Source of the DNA: Turnera subulata
Taxonomy: Eukaryota; Streptophyta; Magnoliopsida; Malpighiales; Passifloraceae
NCBI GenBank assembly: GCA_028386065.3
Contig: JAKUCV010005769.1
Coordinates: 127,830-191,829 of the forward strand
Direction of reading: 5' to 3'
DNA length: 64,000 bases
Below, one piece after another: positions 1 to 16,300 of this stretch (positions are counted from its first letter, which is position 1; each line of letters opens with the position of its first letter). Below the pieces are notes generated by a model. The model saw nothing but the letters and a program-made list of their open reading frames with translations, did not search any database and was not told where the DNA came from. The translations under genes and the position numbers were made by a program.

Positions 1-616
1 GAGACCATCTATGTACCTTAGTAACTGGGTTCAAAGCAAACGTAGTTCTAACATCATTTCACACAACAGCTACATCATCAATGGCAACATGAATTCATCA
101 ACAAATCAATGGCAAGAATCAAGTAAAAAGGATGAGAGTTACCTCTTGTAGCCCTCCTCTAGCTCCTTTGTTTTAGGTGCCTTTGGAACCCAATCTTGTT
201 CTACTCCTAAGCTCTATCTTCAATCTCCTCTTTACTTCTCCTTGCTGACTTCTTCTTGATGCACTTCTCCACTAAAATCCTCCAGAATAACAACTCTAAG
301 TAATGTTTTTAGGCTTGGAGGAGTAGGGTTTCTCCAAACACCTAAGCTTTCTAGTATGTGTGAATATGAGAGTTTGGGAGCTCTTGTGTGTGTCCAACGT
401 GTGAGGGAAGGGATCTGTTTATAGTGTTTTGGGATATAGCGGGCGTGGACCATCATAATGAACAAGGTTCTTGCTGAAATTCTGAAAAAATCAGCTAGAA
501 TCAAGGTAAATCATCAAAACGTCCAAAAAATTGCGTAATAGTGACGCATTGCCGCTGGGCTCCCGGCGGTCATGGCAACATGGCCTCTAGGTGCCGCCGG
601 TCATGACCACATGGCC
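1..616 (-). mobile_element. Ty3/gypsy-type LTR, distal part (split by the element at 617)
   Basis: Part of a long terminal repeat on the minus strand whose other part is 8513-9064; the two were separated by insertion of the element at 617-8512. It aligns by eye, with many mismatches, to the solo LTR at 42873-44462: both have the GCGGTCATG-rich stretch, a TATA box (here TATAAACA, minus, 423-416), the CTCCAAGCCTAAAAAC segment and a GGAGGGCTAC-type tail. It runs off the left window edge. Family assignment (Tat/Ogre-like) rests only on resemblance of LTR ends. Confidence 0.6.
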
Positions 617-3883
<3,267 letters not shown>

Positions 3884-5334
3884 GTTCTACCCCAATTAAC
3901 AAAATTTCGTCCTCGAAATTTACATAATAGGCCAAGCAACCAAGCGCTTAACTGATACAAACAATAATTATCCGATATCAAGGTACCGTTGGCCGAAACT
4001 AACAAGTAGAACCATCATGTCCATCACTGACATTTCCAAGCAAGAACTCCGATATACCAAGTCGATCACCGACTTTGGTCAAGCATGATCCATAAAGCAT
4101 AAGATCAAAGTATTAACCCATGAGTCTTATCCAAACGTCATCAATATTGATAATATCAGAGCCCGTAAACCATTTCGTTTATCATCACTGAACCAAATAT
4201 ATCCAATCTTTTAATCCACTAAGCATATCCTCAGATAATAGAACCCAAAATTGTTACCTAAGTAACCAGATCATCACTCCTATTGTGAATACCACAAGAC
4301 CAAAAATTCATACATGTTCTGAACCTCAAAGTATTTCCTTAATCATACACAAATCCAATCAAAATCGTATATATATCCCGGATCATACCTTAGGCACTAC
4401 AACCCGATCTTTACCGAAGTATCACAATTTTAGTTCCAAAACTTAGGTTCCTCAAGACCCAAACATCCTTTCATAACTCATACTTATAAATCTATCGCCC
4501 AATACAAGCTCACAAATCTAACCTTATGACCCAAACATTATCAATATCCACAAGAGATGAGTGAACCTAAACCTCAACAAGAGTAGTACAATCAAAACTT
4601 CCAATTACATCACCTTTAAAAGTCAAACCTCAGTATGAACACACTATCGGCATCCTCAACCCGCATTTAAGCGATAACTTCAACAACAATTCATAATTGA
4701 AACTCTTTAATCACAGACACCATCAATACCTCAAGTCGCAACCAAGTTAAATACCTCAAGTATCATTGAAAGACATTTCCCCAAATATGCCAATAGTTCA
4801 ATCCTCAAGTTAATTCAAGAACTTATCAGTTCGAACCCCGAACAAGATTTAATCCAATTTCTAATTTCACAAGTAAATTCAAATCCTCGAGTTTAGTTGA
4901 TCAGACCACACATAACATGATCACCAAGTTTACAGTAATCATTTCCACAAGTGTTATATCAAATCATCCCTTAACAGATGTACATCCAAAAGAAAATTGA
5001 TGGTTCTTACTTGTATTGGCCAATTCTACACAGACAAAAAACATAAGCAAAAAGAGTCAAGAGTCTATTCCGACTCTGAGAAAACAATGGATATTCCACA
5101 AAATAACTTTACTACAGCCTAAGCTGTAAAGGCAAACATGTCATTTCAACGTCAATACCGGGTCACTTCGACCCTCAGCAGGTGCGTGTCCTCCACCGGA
5201 TCCATAGTAAGACCCACTGTATGAATGCATATGACAGTGCAACATACGACTCAAAAAGGAGCAGACTCATGCAAATAAGGGCACAAAATATATCCATACA
5301 TCCCAAAGGGTCTACAGCCTGCTCCGCTACCAAC
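3884..5334 (-). other. Non-coding internal region of the first LARD-like element
   Basis: 1451 bp between the LTRs. No gag-pol frame on either strand. Read on the minus strand: primer site just inside the 5' LTR, then a leader, an ATG at 5205 opening a 17-codon frame (MDPVED..., 5205-5152), then AT-rich non-coding DNA to the polypurine tract at 3897-3884. Confidence 0.8.
5321..5332 (-). promoter_or_regulatory. Primer-binding site
   Basis: TGGTAGCGGAGC on the minus strand, two bases inside the 5' LTR. It resembles the common plant initiator-Met tRNA primer site TGGTATCAGAGC with two differences. The same variant occurs at 21759 and 33851. Confidence 0.7.
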
Positions 5335-8300
5335 TGAAACGCCCGTGTCCCAATTTATTAATATAAACTAGAATTTAAATATAAAATAACTAAATTGCCC
5401 TTGTCATTCCCGGGACACGAAATCAACAACATGATCAACATTTAATCAAATAATAAATAATAGAATGGAATCAAGTACGCAGCGGAAGACAAATACATAA
5501 ACAAATATGAACGTAATGCACCCTATGGATCCGACCCGGGGAGGAAAGCACCGCCACCTGCTGATATGCTCTTCTGATCATCGATCAGTTAACCTGTGAC
5601 AAGACTGTGAGGGGGTGAGACCAACCACTGTCTCACCGCAAATAAATAAACCAGTGTATACAAATACAAATCAACTACAAGTTCACCGGCATCAGGCAAC
5701 AGCAACCACAATGCACAAACAAGTCACTACGAACAATACAAGTCATCATCAGACTTCAAACCAACACTGATCTTTAATCACTTAATTATCATTGTACTTT
5801 ATTGTTATTAGGGTTGAATGTTTTATTAGGATTTAATATTTTATTAGGGCCCTCTACTGTGTGCGTCGAGCTCGGTCCTGTCTCATGAGACAACCAGGGC
5901 ATAAGCCCAATATAACCAGGGCAAGGCCGAATACATTCAGTGAGAGAGAGAGATAGACAGAGAGAAAAAAGGGAGGTAGAAAGGGGGAGATAGAAATAGG
6001 GAGGTAGAACCGGTCATCACAGACCCATATGCTAAACCGTATATACCATGCTATCCCGCATGTAATCCCGAGGGGTATCACTTCCTGCTCGAACCAACCG
6101 GTCAACAGCCCCACAGTAGAATTATTATAATTTGTTATTTATGCTTTAAAAGTTTCATGTACCATTACATATGAATGTCCAGGTTTGTGTGAATTTAACA
6201 TCTTATTCTCAAGTCCGGGCCTCCAGCCCAAAGTCCACCACACAAACCACAAAACCATATATCACGTTATTTAACACACAAAACAAGTCAAGCTCGATAG
6301 GCATATTATATCACACTGGTACACAGTTCACATAATCATGCACACTGCATCAGAGGTATCATCAATAAGATACAAGGTGTAAGCAAGAACATCCACAAAG
6401 CAGGCAATCATGCATACAACATTCAAGACCAAACAAATAATACCACTTTATATACCAAGACAATTAACTGAGCATTGTAGGCAGTAATGCATACAAAGGT
6501 TTATAAGTCCTCACCTGGATTGTTAGAAACATCTTGGAAGACAAAACCATCCCCTACCTTGACATTTTCGGGTTCCTATAATTATGTAGAAAGCAATCAC
6601 CCATACAACACAACAAAGCATTAAAGAGGCATGGGTGCTAGCATATGATTTATATAACCATACTGACATTAACATTTAACTCGTAATAAGATTATTAGGG
6701 TCTAAACCCACATACCAAAATTTAATTCCTTTGATAAGTTAAAATCATTTTAGAAGAACATTAGTGAAACTCAATGAAAAATCAAGTGTATGCCACAACA
6801 TGAAACTGGGAACCCAGCAATGATGTATGTGATATTAACTTTTATACATGTAAGAACTATGCTCTGCATAATCTATGAGTAAGCCATTAATAACTTGGTT
6901 TATTACTCTCAGCGTTGGAAACAAATTTGAAGATGTTGGCATGGTTAGGCAAAACCCAAAAGTTCCCACGCTTGTTTCCACAAAGCCAGCTCACACATAA
7001 GATGAGACATTAGTTAAAGAGTGTTATTTTCCAAAATATAACCCTGTTTGTAGAAGTAAAAGTTTGAGAAGCAAGGATGTTGATACAAATCATAAAACCC
7101 ATGTGAAACGCACTCTCCTTGGACTTGGTACCAAGATAAATCATTATTCAATCTACAAGCTGGAACATAGGCCAAAAACAAATTATATTATTCTTGTAAA
7201 AACAATTTAATGAACCTCTAAAAGAAAAACTGCGAAAATGACTTAGAAGTCGATCTGCCGATTTAGCACATTTGAGGTTCCACAACCGTGTAGTCCCTTA
7301 TTGTCAAATTATAACATGACAACCAACTATCATCTTAATTCCATGCAAGTTTAGTGTATACATGATTAAGTAAAAACTAAGGTCATAAGTGTCTGCAAAA
7401 GTCAACTATCAATTAGAACAACTCAGTTACCAGAATCAATTGCTAGACTATTGGATGAGTAAAAGTAATGGTTTATCAGGAAGTAGAGAATGAAGCCAAT
7501 TAGGGACCATGTGCACGCACCCATATACCAAGTCAATATTACATATTTAAGATTTAGGAATTAAGAATCAGCCTTCGATCGTATCCTATTATCAAAATAC
7601 ATCTATACAAAGCTAAATAAATAAATATATCCTTCTAATCAATAATCGACTCATGCCTACATGATAAACAATTTTTTGCAGCACCCTTCATCTCAAGGCT
7701 TAAGTATAATGGAGGTCAAACTGTTATTATTTTACAACAAAGTCCAATTGCTCAGAAAGCTTAACAAAACGGGTGAAGGAGATGGGCTCTTACACTTTCT
7801 AAAGCTTGAACAAAACCATAGGTTCACCTCCCCAAAGATTGACCAGAAACCCAAAAGACATAGTTTCATATCACAACCAACTCCAACGAATTACCAAGGG
7901 AAAAAGAAATAGTATCTGCTCTTGCTGTTTTGGGACTCCACCTCGACTAAAGTCGATCCGCAAACTCTAACCCGAAGTCACAAACAATAGGGAAGGGAAG
8001 AGGATGACAATGGTGTACTTTAGTGGGGGCGGCGACTAATGACTGGAGAAGAAAAGAATGGAGAGAGAGCAAGAGGCTGCACACGGGAGTGAAAAGAAAA
8101 GAATAGGAAGAACAAATGAGGGGAAAGTGGTGAGGATAGTTAACAAAGTATGGAGGAAACCCTTGAGTTTAACAACTTCTAAAACGTCGTCATTTTGGAT
8201 GTCATCTTAAAGATGCTTGCTCCAATGCTTGACATTTTGTGTATTATTTTTACACTCCATAAAACTACGTATTAGACCAAACTACATCAAAGTTCGCGTT

Positions 8301-8512
8301 TCACACCGAAACCTCAATTAAAACCAAAAGAAATCCGATTAAAGATTAATACCAATGTAAAAATAATTTTTTAAAAGGATAATAATAATAATAATAATAA
8401 TAATTTTTGGCCAAAAATTTCTGGAAATTGTGCAAGGGTAAAATTGGAAATAAAATTCCAAAAATTTCGAAAATTCCATAAAATTTTTTTAAAAAAATTT
8501 CGGGGCGTTACA
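5335..8512 (-). repeat. 5' LTR (minus orientation) of the element at 617-8512
   Basis: 3178-bp partner of 617-3883, with the short (TAA)n tract at 8379-8403. It ends GGGGCGTTACA read on the plus strand and is followed by the TGGCC duplication. Confidence 0.9.
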
Positions 8513-9064
8513 TGGCCGCCATAGGCGGCGGTCAAGATGACTAGACCACCGGCGCTGCGCACTATTCTTTCCTTTTCGGTCCCGATTTCTCCTAATTTCG
8601 TCTTGGCTTGATTCTAACGCCTAATCACTGCTTATCAGCCCAGAAATCATCCCCTAATTGATTGTCAATCCCCTTAATTATTCCCATCAACATTAAACAT
8701 CCAGATCGCTTAGTTTTTGCATCATTTATCATAAAACACACTTTTCAAAAAAGGAAATATTAATTCTGAAAAATCAGAGCTAATTGTGGGCTTTAAAGAT
8801 GTGTTTTATGGGCTGGTTGTTCCTGGAAAATCCACACTTTGTTAATTCAAAACTCCAAGTATATCTTCGGCCCAAAATTAAGTGATCTAATTAACATTGG
8901 GTTAAAGAATACTTAGAGTCCAAATTAATCAAAATGCCACATCTTACTAATCTAAACTCCAAAATAACTCTAACCTAGGTTAAGTCTTCTAATTAACCTC
9001 GGTGTTAAGACTTAAGAAGGCTCAAATCAACCAAATGTTAATGGTCCAGATTTAGGTGTTCACA
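8513..9064 (-). mobile_element. Ty3/gypsy-type LTR, proximal part
   Basis: Continuation of the LTR at 1-616. Its minus-strand start TGTGAACACCTAAATCTGG (from 9064) matches the starts of the LTRs at 42873 (TGTAAACACCC) and 56733 (TGTGAACACCC). The base after its start, 9065, is already copia pol sequence, so this LTR inserted into the copia remnant. Confidence 0.65.
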
Positions 9065-9589
9065 CCAGTTTCTGTCTTAACATGATAATTTTTAATGACT
9101 CGAGTATATGTGTAGTACAATCCAGATAATAATACAGGTAATTTTTTTCACAACTTTTTTGTTACTTGCGGAATGAACCTTTTAATATAGAGATATTTAG
9201 CATCTCTTTAATTGTCTCAATATGGTATCCATTAAGTAGATTATCTTTAACAATTTTCGTTGAGACTTTAAGGAGAATAAAACTTCTTCAATAATCATTT
9301 ATATTCCTTCCGGTAATAAAATTCGAGCTCTTCTTGAGCCTTCAATTGTTTTCTTTTTATTGTCAGAGATTGTACTAACATATGCCTTTTTAAGCCTTAA
9401 AGAAATGAAATATTTCTGTTTATCCAGTATTACATTGTCTTCAAAACAAATACTCGAGTCATTATTATAGAAACCATATACATAGTTTCATATTCACAAT
9501 AAAAAATTAAGAGATATAAGATATTGCAAACTGAATATAAGTAAAAGTAAAAGTAAAAAATATAAATAAAATATAACACGTGATAACCC

Positions 9590-10083
9590 AATCGTAACGT
9601 CCCGGCTTATCGACTGTCACTACAGACCAATACGGGACCTTTCCAACATGCTTTGTCCTCACTGCATGTTTTCGGAGAAAACTTCTCAGGAGGTCACCCA
9701 TCCCAAAATTGCTCCAAGTCAAGCACGTTTGACTTTGGAGTTCTTATGGAATAAGCACCGAAAAGGTAAGTACACCTTGTTGATATAGTTAGTACCCATC
9801 AAAATCGTTAAGCTATTCTCGATTGTACAGTTCCATACCTGTACAACCTCAAAATAACATCAATAGAGCGATGCTTAATTATATAGTCCCATACCCGTAT
9901 AATTACAAAATCGCCCCAACTGTGCAGCCCCATCCCCACACAGTCTCAAGATCTCTCATATTCCTGTGTGGATTCGGTTCATTCATGTGCCCCTCCATCT
10001 AGAAGCCTGCTGGAAGCCGCTCCTTGTCCATACTCATTCCGGCACCGGCGTACACTTCCCGACCTCATAGACCCCGGGTGTCA
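9590..10083. mobile_element. TRIM-type solo LTR with 5S-rRNA-like segment (Cassandra-like)
   Basis: About 490 bp. Read on the minus strand, 9763-9650 resembles plant 5S rRNA, including GAACTCCAAAGTC, AACGTGCTTG and the box-C-like GGGATGGGTGACCTCCTGAG. Plus-strand ends are (C)GTAACGTCCCGG ... GGGTGTCA, the TG...CA pattern with one changed base. Three imperfect repeats around 9825-9945 share the core CCATACC(T/C)GTA. Flanking copia sequence resumes on both sides. A 5S sequence inside an LTR is the hallmark of Cassandra elements. The target duplication could not be resolved. Confidence 0.65.
9650..9763 (-). other. 5S-rRNA-like segment (internal Pol III promoter relic)
   Basis: Keeps the C-box GATGGGTGACCTCCTG on the minus strand almost intact, while the 5' end of the 5S gene is degenerate. 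It is part of a mobile LTR and not a 5S gene. Confidence 0.6.
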
Positions 10084-11241
10084 AACTGATAAAGATAAAT
10101 ATAAAAATAAAAAATTTTATTTTTTACTTTTATCATAAAAATGTATATTCAGTTGCACATTCATGATAAGCAAGATAAACAACAATTTGTAGAAATGAAT
10201 CCATTTGGAAGTTGGCATCATGGCCATCATCTTGAATAAAGTTGGTTTCAACAACCTTAGATTTTGCCCTTCAGGGACACTTGATAAAGTTTTACCAGAT
10301 GCTTTGTTATACAACATGTTCATGACCAATGGCATGTTCATGACCACGACTAAAACTGTCGCTTTCGCTTCAGGGAATGGAACAAAGGCAGTTGGACGGG
10401 ATTGATGATTTTTCATTAATAGCTCGTTGTTTTGTTTAGCTGCAAGGAGGTATGAAATTAAATCCAAAAATTTCGTGAAAACTTCTTCAAGATATTGCTA
10501 CTGCAAGAGCACATTTGATGCATGAAAAATAGAGAAATTTCGTGAAATCTTCTTCACGATATTGCTACTGCAGAAGCACATTTGATGTAGGAAAAATTAA
10601 AAATATTTTTTTAACATATCAACATCAGTAATATTTTCTCTATATAATTTCATCTGAGAGTTTATTCGAAATATAGTTGAATTATATTCCTGCACATATT
10701 TAAAATTTTTCAACCTCAGATGCATACAGTCATAATGAGCTTTTGGGTGAATAACTATTTTCTGGAGGTCATACTTTTCTTTTAAATTCTTCCAAAGTTC
10801 TACATGAAGACAGTTCTTTGACAGTAAGATATTAAATTTTTAGACTTTCATGAGAAGATGGTGAAGAAAAATTATAGTTTTTGCCTTATTTGAAGTAGAT
10901 GCTTTGTTTCCTTCTTTGATGGTGTCTCCCAGACCATTATCATTTAAATGTATTTTAATATCTAGTACCCATGATAAATAATTTCTTCTAGAAATGTCAA
11001 GGGCCTCAAATTTATTTGTAATATTTGGCATTATAACAGTAATAAAATAATGACAAAAGATATAAAACAAGTTTAAAGAATAGTAGGATAATAATAGAAA
11101 ATATGTAATATATATACGCTTACTCGATAAATTTTTCAGCAATATTACTACTATCTATGTATATATAGAAAGCACAAAAGTAGTAATAAGAAAGTTTTTG
11201 AAATAAATACCTTAGTAGGATAGAGTCTCAAGCTGATAGCG

Positions 11242-11740
11242 TGCTATAAAATTGAAAATAAAATTCTCTCTTAATAGTAATAATATAACCTTGGTGGTAA
11301 TAATACAACTTTGATGGTAATAATACAACTTTGATAATAATATTGACAATGAAGAATAATAAATTAAGATGGAATGAGCTTGAGAAGGGAGATGTATATG
11401 AGAGAAGAGGTCAAGCTTATGGTAGGATGTAAGTATAGACATGTGAATGAACGAAAAGGTATTTATAGTTGAAAATAGGAGGATAAAAACAAATAAGTAT
11501 GATTAATTTTAAAAGAATAAAATCAAAAGAATGTTAGGCAAAAGAAAAAGATATTAAGATTAAGAAAAATAGAATTATGAAAATAATTAGCCAGAGATGA
11601 ATCCAAATAAAAGTTACGTAAAAATAAAATATTTAAAGGAGGTAAATTCAGATATTCACATGTTTTGTCTAATGGTAACAATGATATTCACATGTTTTGT
11701 CTAATGGTAACAATGATATTTACATCATTTACTTATAACA
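11242..11740 (-). repeat. LTR of the minus-strand copia remnant
   Basis: Starts TGTTATAAGTAAATG (minus, 11740) and ends ...TTTTATAGCA (11242), followed by the primer-site-like CGCTATCAGCTTGAG. Contains a tandem duplication of about 39 bp (11645-11720) and a pyrimidine-rich U3. It aligns with 19696-20245 and 42580-44508. Confidence 0.75.
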
Positions 11741-11865
11741 GCTCTAATGTAATCCCCCATTCTGGGCCTCTATTTCTTTTTAATCTTATAATTTTTTAAT
11801 ACCAGTATGATGTAAGAGAAACACGTGTCAAAACTATGCAAAAACAAAAACCTAATAGGAAAAAG

Positions 11866-12772
11866 TTTGGAAGTCCTGTTATCATTAATCATTTTTCAAT
11901 GAAGTCCAACAATTATTTATTTGATTAACCAAGTCCTATTATTTTGAACTATTATTCAAAGAAGTCCTATATGTGATTTCCATCCAATATTGTTGAGTTG
12001 GTAATTTTCTTGTGACATCGCATTTTACATATTATATGTTGACGTGTCAAAATGTCCACGTCATTAGGATTTAATTGATCAAATTTGAAAAATTCCATAA
12101 CTCGACTAAAATTCTTTTAAAATTTATATGACTTCTAAAGAAATTTATTCTTACAATAATAAAATTCTAAAATGTTAAATCTTAATCTTAAAACAATAAA
12201 AAATCATAAACATTAAAATTTAAAATCTTAAACCTTACATTAGTGTTTTAAGTTTCAAGTTTGAGGATTATACAATGTATGATGTATGATATAATAGTTA
12301 AGATTTTAGGATTTATAGTTTTAAGAGACAAGAATTTAAAATTTAAGGTTTCGCCATTTTAAGAATTAACGTTTGAAAAGTTTGGGCATAAAGTTGTCAA
12401 TTTTAGAATTTTAATATTTTAGGATGTAAGATTTAAGGTTTTAGAATTTAGTGTTTATGATTTTATTTATTTTAGGATTTAGAATTTAAAATATTAAAGA
12501 AAATAATGATTTTATGATTTAAAATCTTTAAAGATCTCATAACTTATTAAATAATATTAATTGAGTCTTATAACTTTTTAATTTGATCAATTAAATCCTA
12601 CTAACATGGAATTTTGACACGTCAATATATGTTGTGCATAATGAGATAACTGCCAACTCATTACTATTAGATGAGAAATACAAATAGGACTTCGTTTATT
12701 GATAAAAAAAATAAATGAGGGACATAATTGAAAAAGAATTAATAATAATAGGACTTCCAAACCTCTTTATCC
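11866..12772. mobile_element. Foldback (long inverted repeat) DNA element
   Basis: Arms of about 350-400 bp in inverted orientation: GTTTGGAAGTCCTGTTAT on the left pairs with ATAATAGGACTTCCAAAC on the right, and matching blocks continue inward (TTGACGTGTCAAAAT, AGGATTTAATTGATCAAAT). The middle consists of degenerate TAAATCCTAAA-like units. No transposase. Resembles non-autonomous Mutator-type foldbacks. No clear target duplication was found. Confidence 0.65.
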
Positions 12773-13302
12773 TGACTCGGTCTCTCTCTCTCTCTCTTAT
12801 TTTATTTCTTTTTAATCGTAGGAAGAAGGAAGGAATCAATCTGAATCTCTGGAAAGGCCGAGAGTGCGTGTATGATAGATAGAGCCATGGGGGCCCAGTT
12901 GGTAAAAGTTGTTGACTATCTTACAAAATCATTGAATATATATTTTATTTTTAATTTTTAATTGGAAGACGTAATAAATATAGTAGTTAAAATAATGAAT
13001 GAATTGCAGTGGGATGTGTGGTTGGACTTGGAGTGGAGCGGAGGACTGTCTGGAGTGTGGCGGTGGCGGAGTTAAAAAAAAGGTTGAAGAAGGGCGAATG
13101 GCAGTGGAATAGAATTCCCCCCTCTATAGGCATTCTTATTCTCAAAGGTCAAAACTACCCACCCGGCAACACAAAGAGAACAAAAAGAGGACCAAAAAAA
13201 AAAAAGGGATAGGTATAGTAGGGGGAGAAGGGAGAATTGAGTGAATTTTGTTTTTTTGTTTTTTTTTTTTGGTGTTGTTGTTCGTTCTATTGGGAGGATA
13301 GT
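12773..13302 (+). promoter_or_regulatory. Upstream region and 5' leader of DGAT2
   Basis: Contains a (CT)n tract at 12781-12799, a purine-rich leader and a possible leader intron (donor GTAAAA after 12900, acceptor TTGCAG at 13003-13008). The ATG at 12888 is not in frame with the protein. The transcription start cannot be placed from sequence alone. Confidence 0.4.
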
Positions 13303-16300
13303 ATGGGTTTGGAAAGCAGGTGGCGGGAGGAGGAGAGGGAAGGGGAAGATAGTATTGTGGTATACAAGACGGAGGAGATATTCAGGAGCAGCGTAGGGGA
13401 GAGAGTGGTGGCATTGGGAATATGGCTTGGCTCCGTCCATCTCATCTTCGCTTTGCTTCTTTTCACCCTCCTCTTCCTCCCTTTCTCCAAATCCCTCCTG
13501 TATGTTCCTTCCTTTTTTTTTTTTTTCTCTTTTTCTCCTCTTATTTATTTATTTTTTTTTTCATTTTTGTAATTCCAAATCCCGATTTCCCTGTTCATCA
13601 GTGTATTTGGATTGCTTTTGATGCTCATCTTCATCCCCATCGACCACCAAAACAAGTGGGGCCGTTGCTTAGCTAGGTAAAAAAACAACATCCTTCCTCC
13701 TTGCTGCTCTGCTTTTAAATGAACCAACAATGAAACTCCTCCTTTATGTTCTTCTTTTTTTAAAAAAAAAAAAAAATCTTTTGTTTATGCTTTTGCTATA
13801 TTCCCCTCCAAAATAAACAGGTTCATCTGTAGGCATGCTTGCACTTATTTCCCTGTCCATCTCCACGTTGAGGATATCAAGGCCTTCCGTCCAGATCGTG
13901 CTTATGGTATCATCACCCACCCACCCACCCTTTTCCTTTTTCCCCTTTGCTTACGGTATCCACACCAAAAATGCAAAAAACTACACTGTAATTTAACTTC
14001 ACATTTGCGTGTTAAGTTAATGCTCTTCAACTGCAGTACCCCCTAGTTGTGAGCTTCTAGTTTCTTGCCACTTGATTCCGGATACATCACATCTCACATC
14101 TGATATTAAAGTTCCATCTTGGAGAACGCTCACTTTGTGACTTCACATTGAGTAATCTTTTTACCTTCTATTGTTCTTTATGTTGAGTGCTAGAAGTGGT
14201 CTCACTGCTTGCTTTCATGCAGTTTTTGGTTACGAGCCACATTCTGTTTGGCCCATTGGCATTGTTGCGCTTGCTGACCTTACAGGTTTATTGCCTCTCC
14301 CAAAAATAAAGGCCCTTGCAAGTACTGCTGTAAGCATCTTTACCCTCATCACTTGTTGGATCCTCTCTTTTATACGTATAATCATGCACTCTCCTCCTCT
14401 CTGAATGCATGCCCCTTGAATGATTTAGGTTTTCTACACGCCCTTTCTGAGACATATATGGACGTGGTGTGGTCTCACTCCAGCAACAAGGACTAATTTT
14501 AATTCCTTACTCGCAGCTGGATATAGTTGTATCGTAGTACCTGGCGGAGTGCAGGAGGTTTTTCTCATGCACCATGACACTGAGGTCTCCCTCTTCTCAC
14601 TCTTTACACACTCCCGTCTTTCTGCCCCCCAATTTTCTATTTCCTTTGTGATTTTAGATCTAGGACACAGGACGTCCTAGCTTGCCTGTCCCCTATTGAT
14701 CCACATCTAATATAATATATGCAGAGTAAAAGCCCCTAAATGCATTTTATTTCTCATAATTGGCTGCAATGCCTCCCAGGAATCTAATACTGTTCTATAT
14801 TATATTCTTGCTTTGTATTTTGCAAAAATTTCAGAGGAAGACTAATAATGCCTTTTGCTTTGGTTATTTCTATTCCTTTTCTGGACTAGATGGTGAGGAA
14901 AACCTTTCATTTGCACCCCTGGTATGTAGGATCCTTAGGTCTGGGACTTGAAACGAGCTAACTCATATGCTAACCGAGACACGCACTCTGTGTTGCTTAT
15001 TCTGCAGATTGCTTTTCTCAATGCAAGAACAGGGTTTATTCGGATAGCCATGCAAAATGGCTCACCCTTGGTTCCAGTTTTCTGCTTTGGACAAGTACTG
15101 GTTCTCTCGTTATTCAATTTTTCCAAGTCTTTGACACTGGGGAATGCAAATTTTTTGTCCATTTTCATTTATTCCTCTTGACCAAATTCTTGCTGATTTC
15201 ACCACCACCTTGTTTTTTTTTTTTTTCAAATTCTTACTACAGTCAAATGTGTACAAGTGGTGGAAGCCTAGTGGAGAACTATTCTTGAAATTTGCTAGAT
15301 CCATCAAGTTTACCCCAATTGTCTTTTGGGGTAAATTCGGGTATGTTTGTATTTTTGGAGATACCTTTGCGCTTATCGTGCTGAGATCTATTTAATTGCA
15401 ATTACCTTCTAGTTGTTCTTGCAAAACCTTTTTATGTGAATATATAATCATTACTGGAAATTCCAAATTTATGCGTTATGAAATCCCTCAAGTATGCAAT
15501 TAGTAATTCCTATATCAAAAGGACCAGGACAAGAAAATAAGAGGTGGTGCCAAAATGCAAGGTAGGGATTGGGTGTTGTTTTTGCCACATCTTGTACATA
15601 AGAAAATCTAGGGGCATCATGGTGCGTAGTTTCTGCTAAAGATTTAAAGTTTGATGCAAAAACCTCTTCTATAAGGCACTAATAGAAGTGTTATTAATGT
15701 ATTAGTGACTTACATTATAACTTGTACGCCTTATTTCAGGTCTCCGTTACCCTTCCCGCATCCAATGCATGTGGTGATAGGTAGACCAATTGAGTTGAAA
15801 AAATCTCCACAGCCTACCATGGAAGAGGTATGCACGCACTGCTGTCAGATATAATTTATGTGCCAGTCATGAAGCTATTCTTTAATGTCTACTGTTAAAA
15901 GTTTAGTTGTAATAATCTATCTGTATTCTTATGATTGGAAGAAAGTATTGTTTACAGCTCCGCATTTTTATCTTAAATGTAACTCTTAACTGAAATGATT
16001 ATGTGGCTAGGAAGAAGAGATCACAAATTGAGTATTGCTACATGTACATAATTTATGTACGTACAGATAGAGGAAATCGTGGGTGGTTATTGGAAAAGGT
16101 CCTGGGTCACTTTTCAAGTAGACAACCACTGTCTGAACAAAAGTTTCTCTACAAAATTCTGTTCGTTAATCATTTTTCCCAAATTAGAATGGAGAGAGAG
16201 AACAACTTGGCCTGTAGGACATACTCATGGATATACCGAAGTTGAGATGAGTCGAGTGTAATATTTATTGCATTGCAGCAAGTGACTGATGTAAATGGCT

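Larger units (their letters stand above)
9065..11740 (-). mobile_element. Ty1-copia remnant (LTR + gag + start of pol), minus strand
   Basis: Truncated copia element of the same family as the outer element at 19696-44508. From 11740 downward: an LTR, primer site, a degenerate gag around 11060-10840 (FEALDISRRNYLSW, GLGDTIKEGN), more gag-like frame at 10467-10117, then, beyond the TRIM-type LTR, a pol-proximal stretch (9590-9065) that aligns with 39290-39800. It is cut off at 9064 by another LTR. Stops and frameshifts throughout; not functional. Confidence 0.8.
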
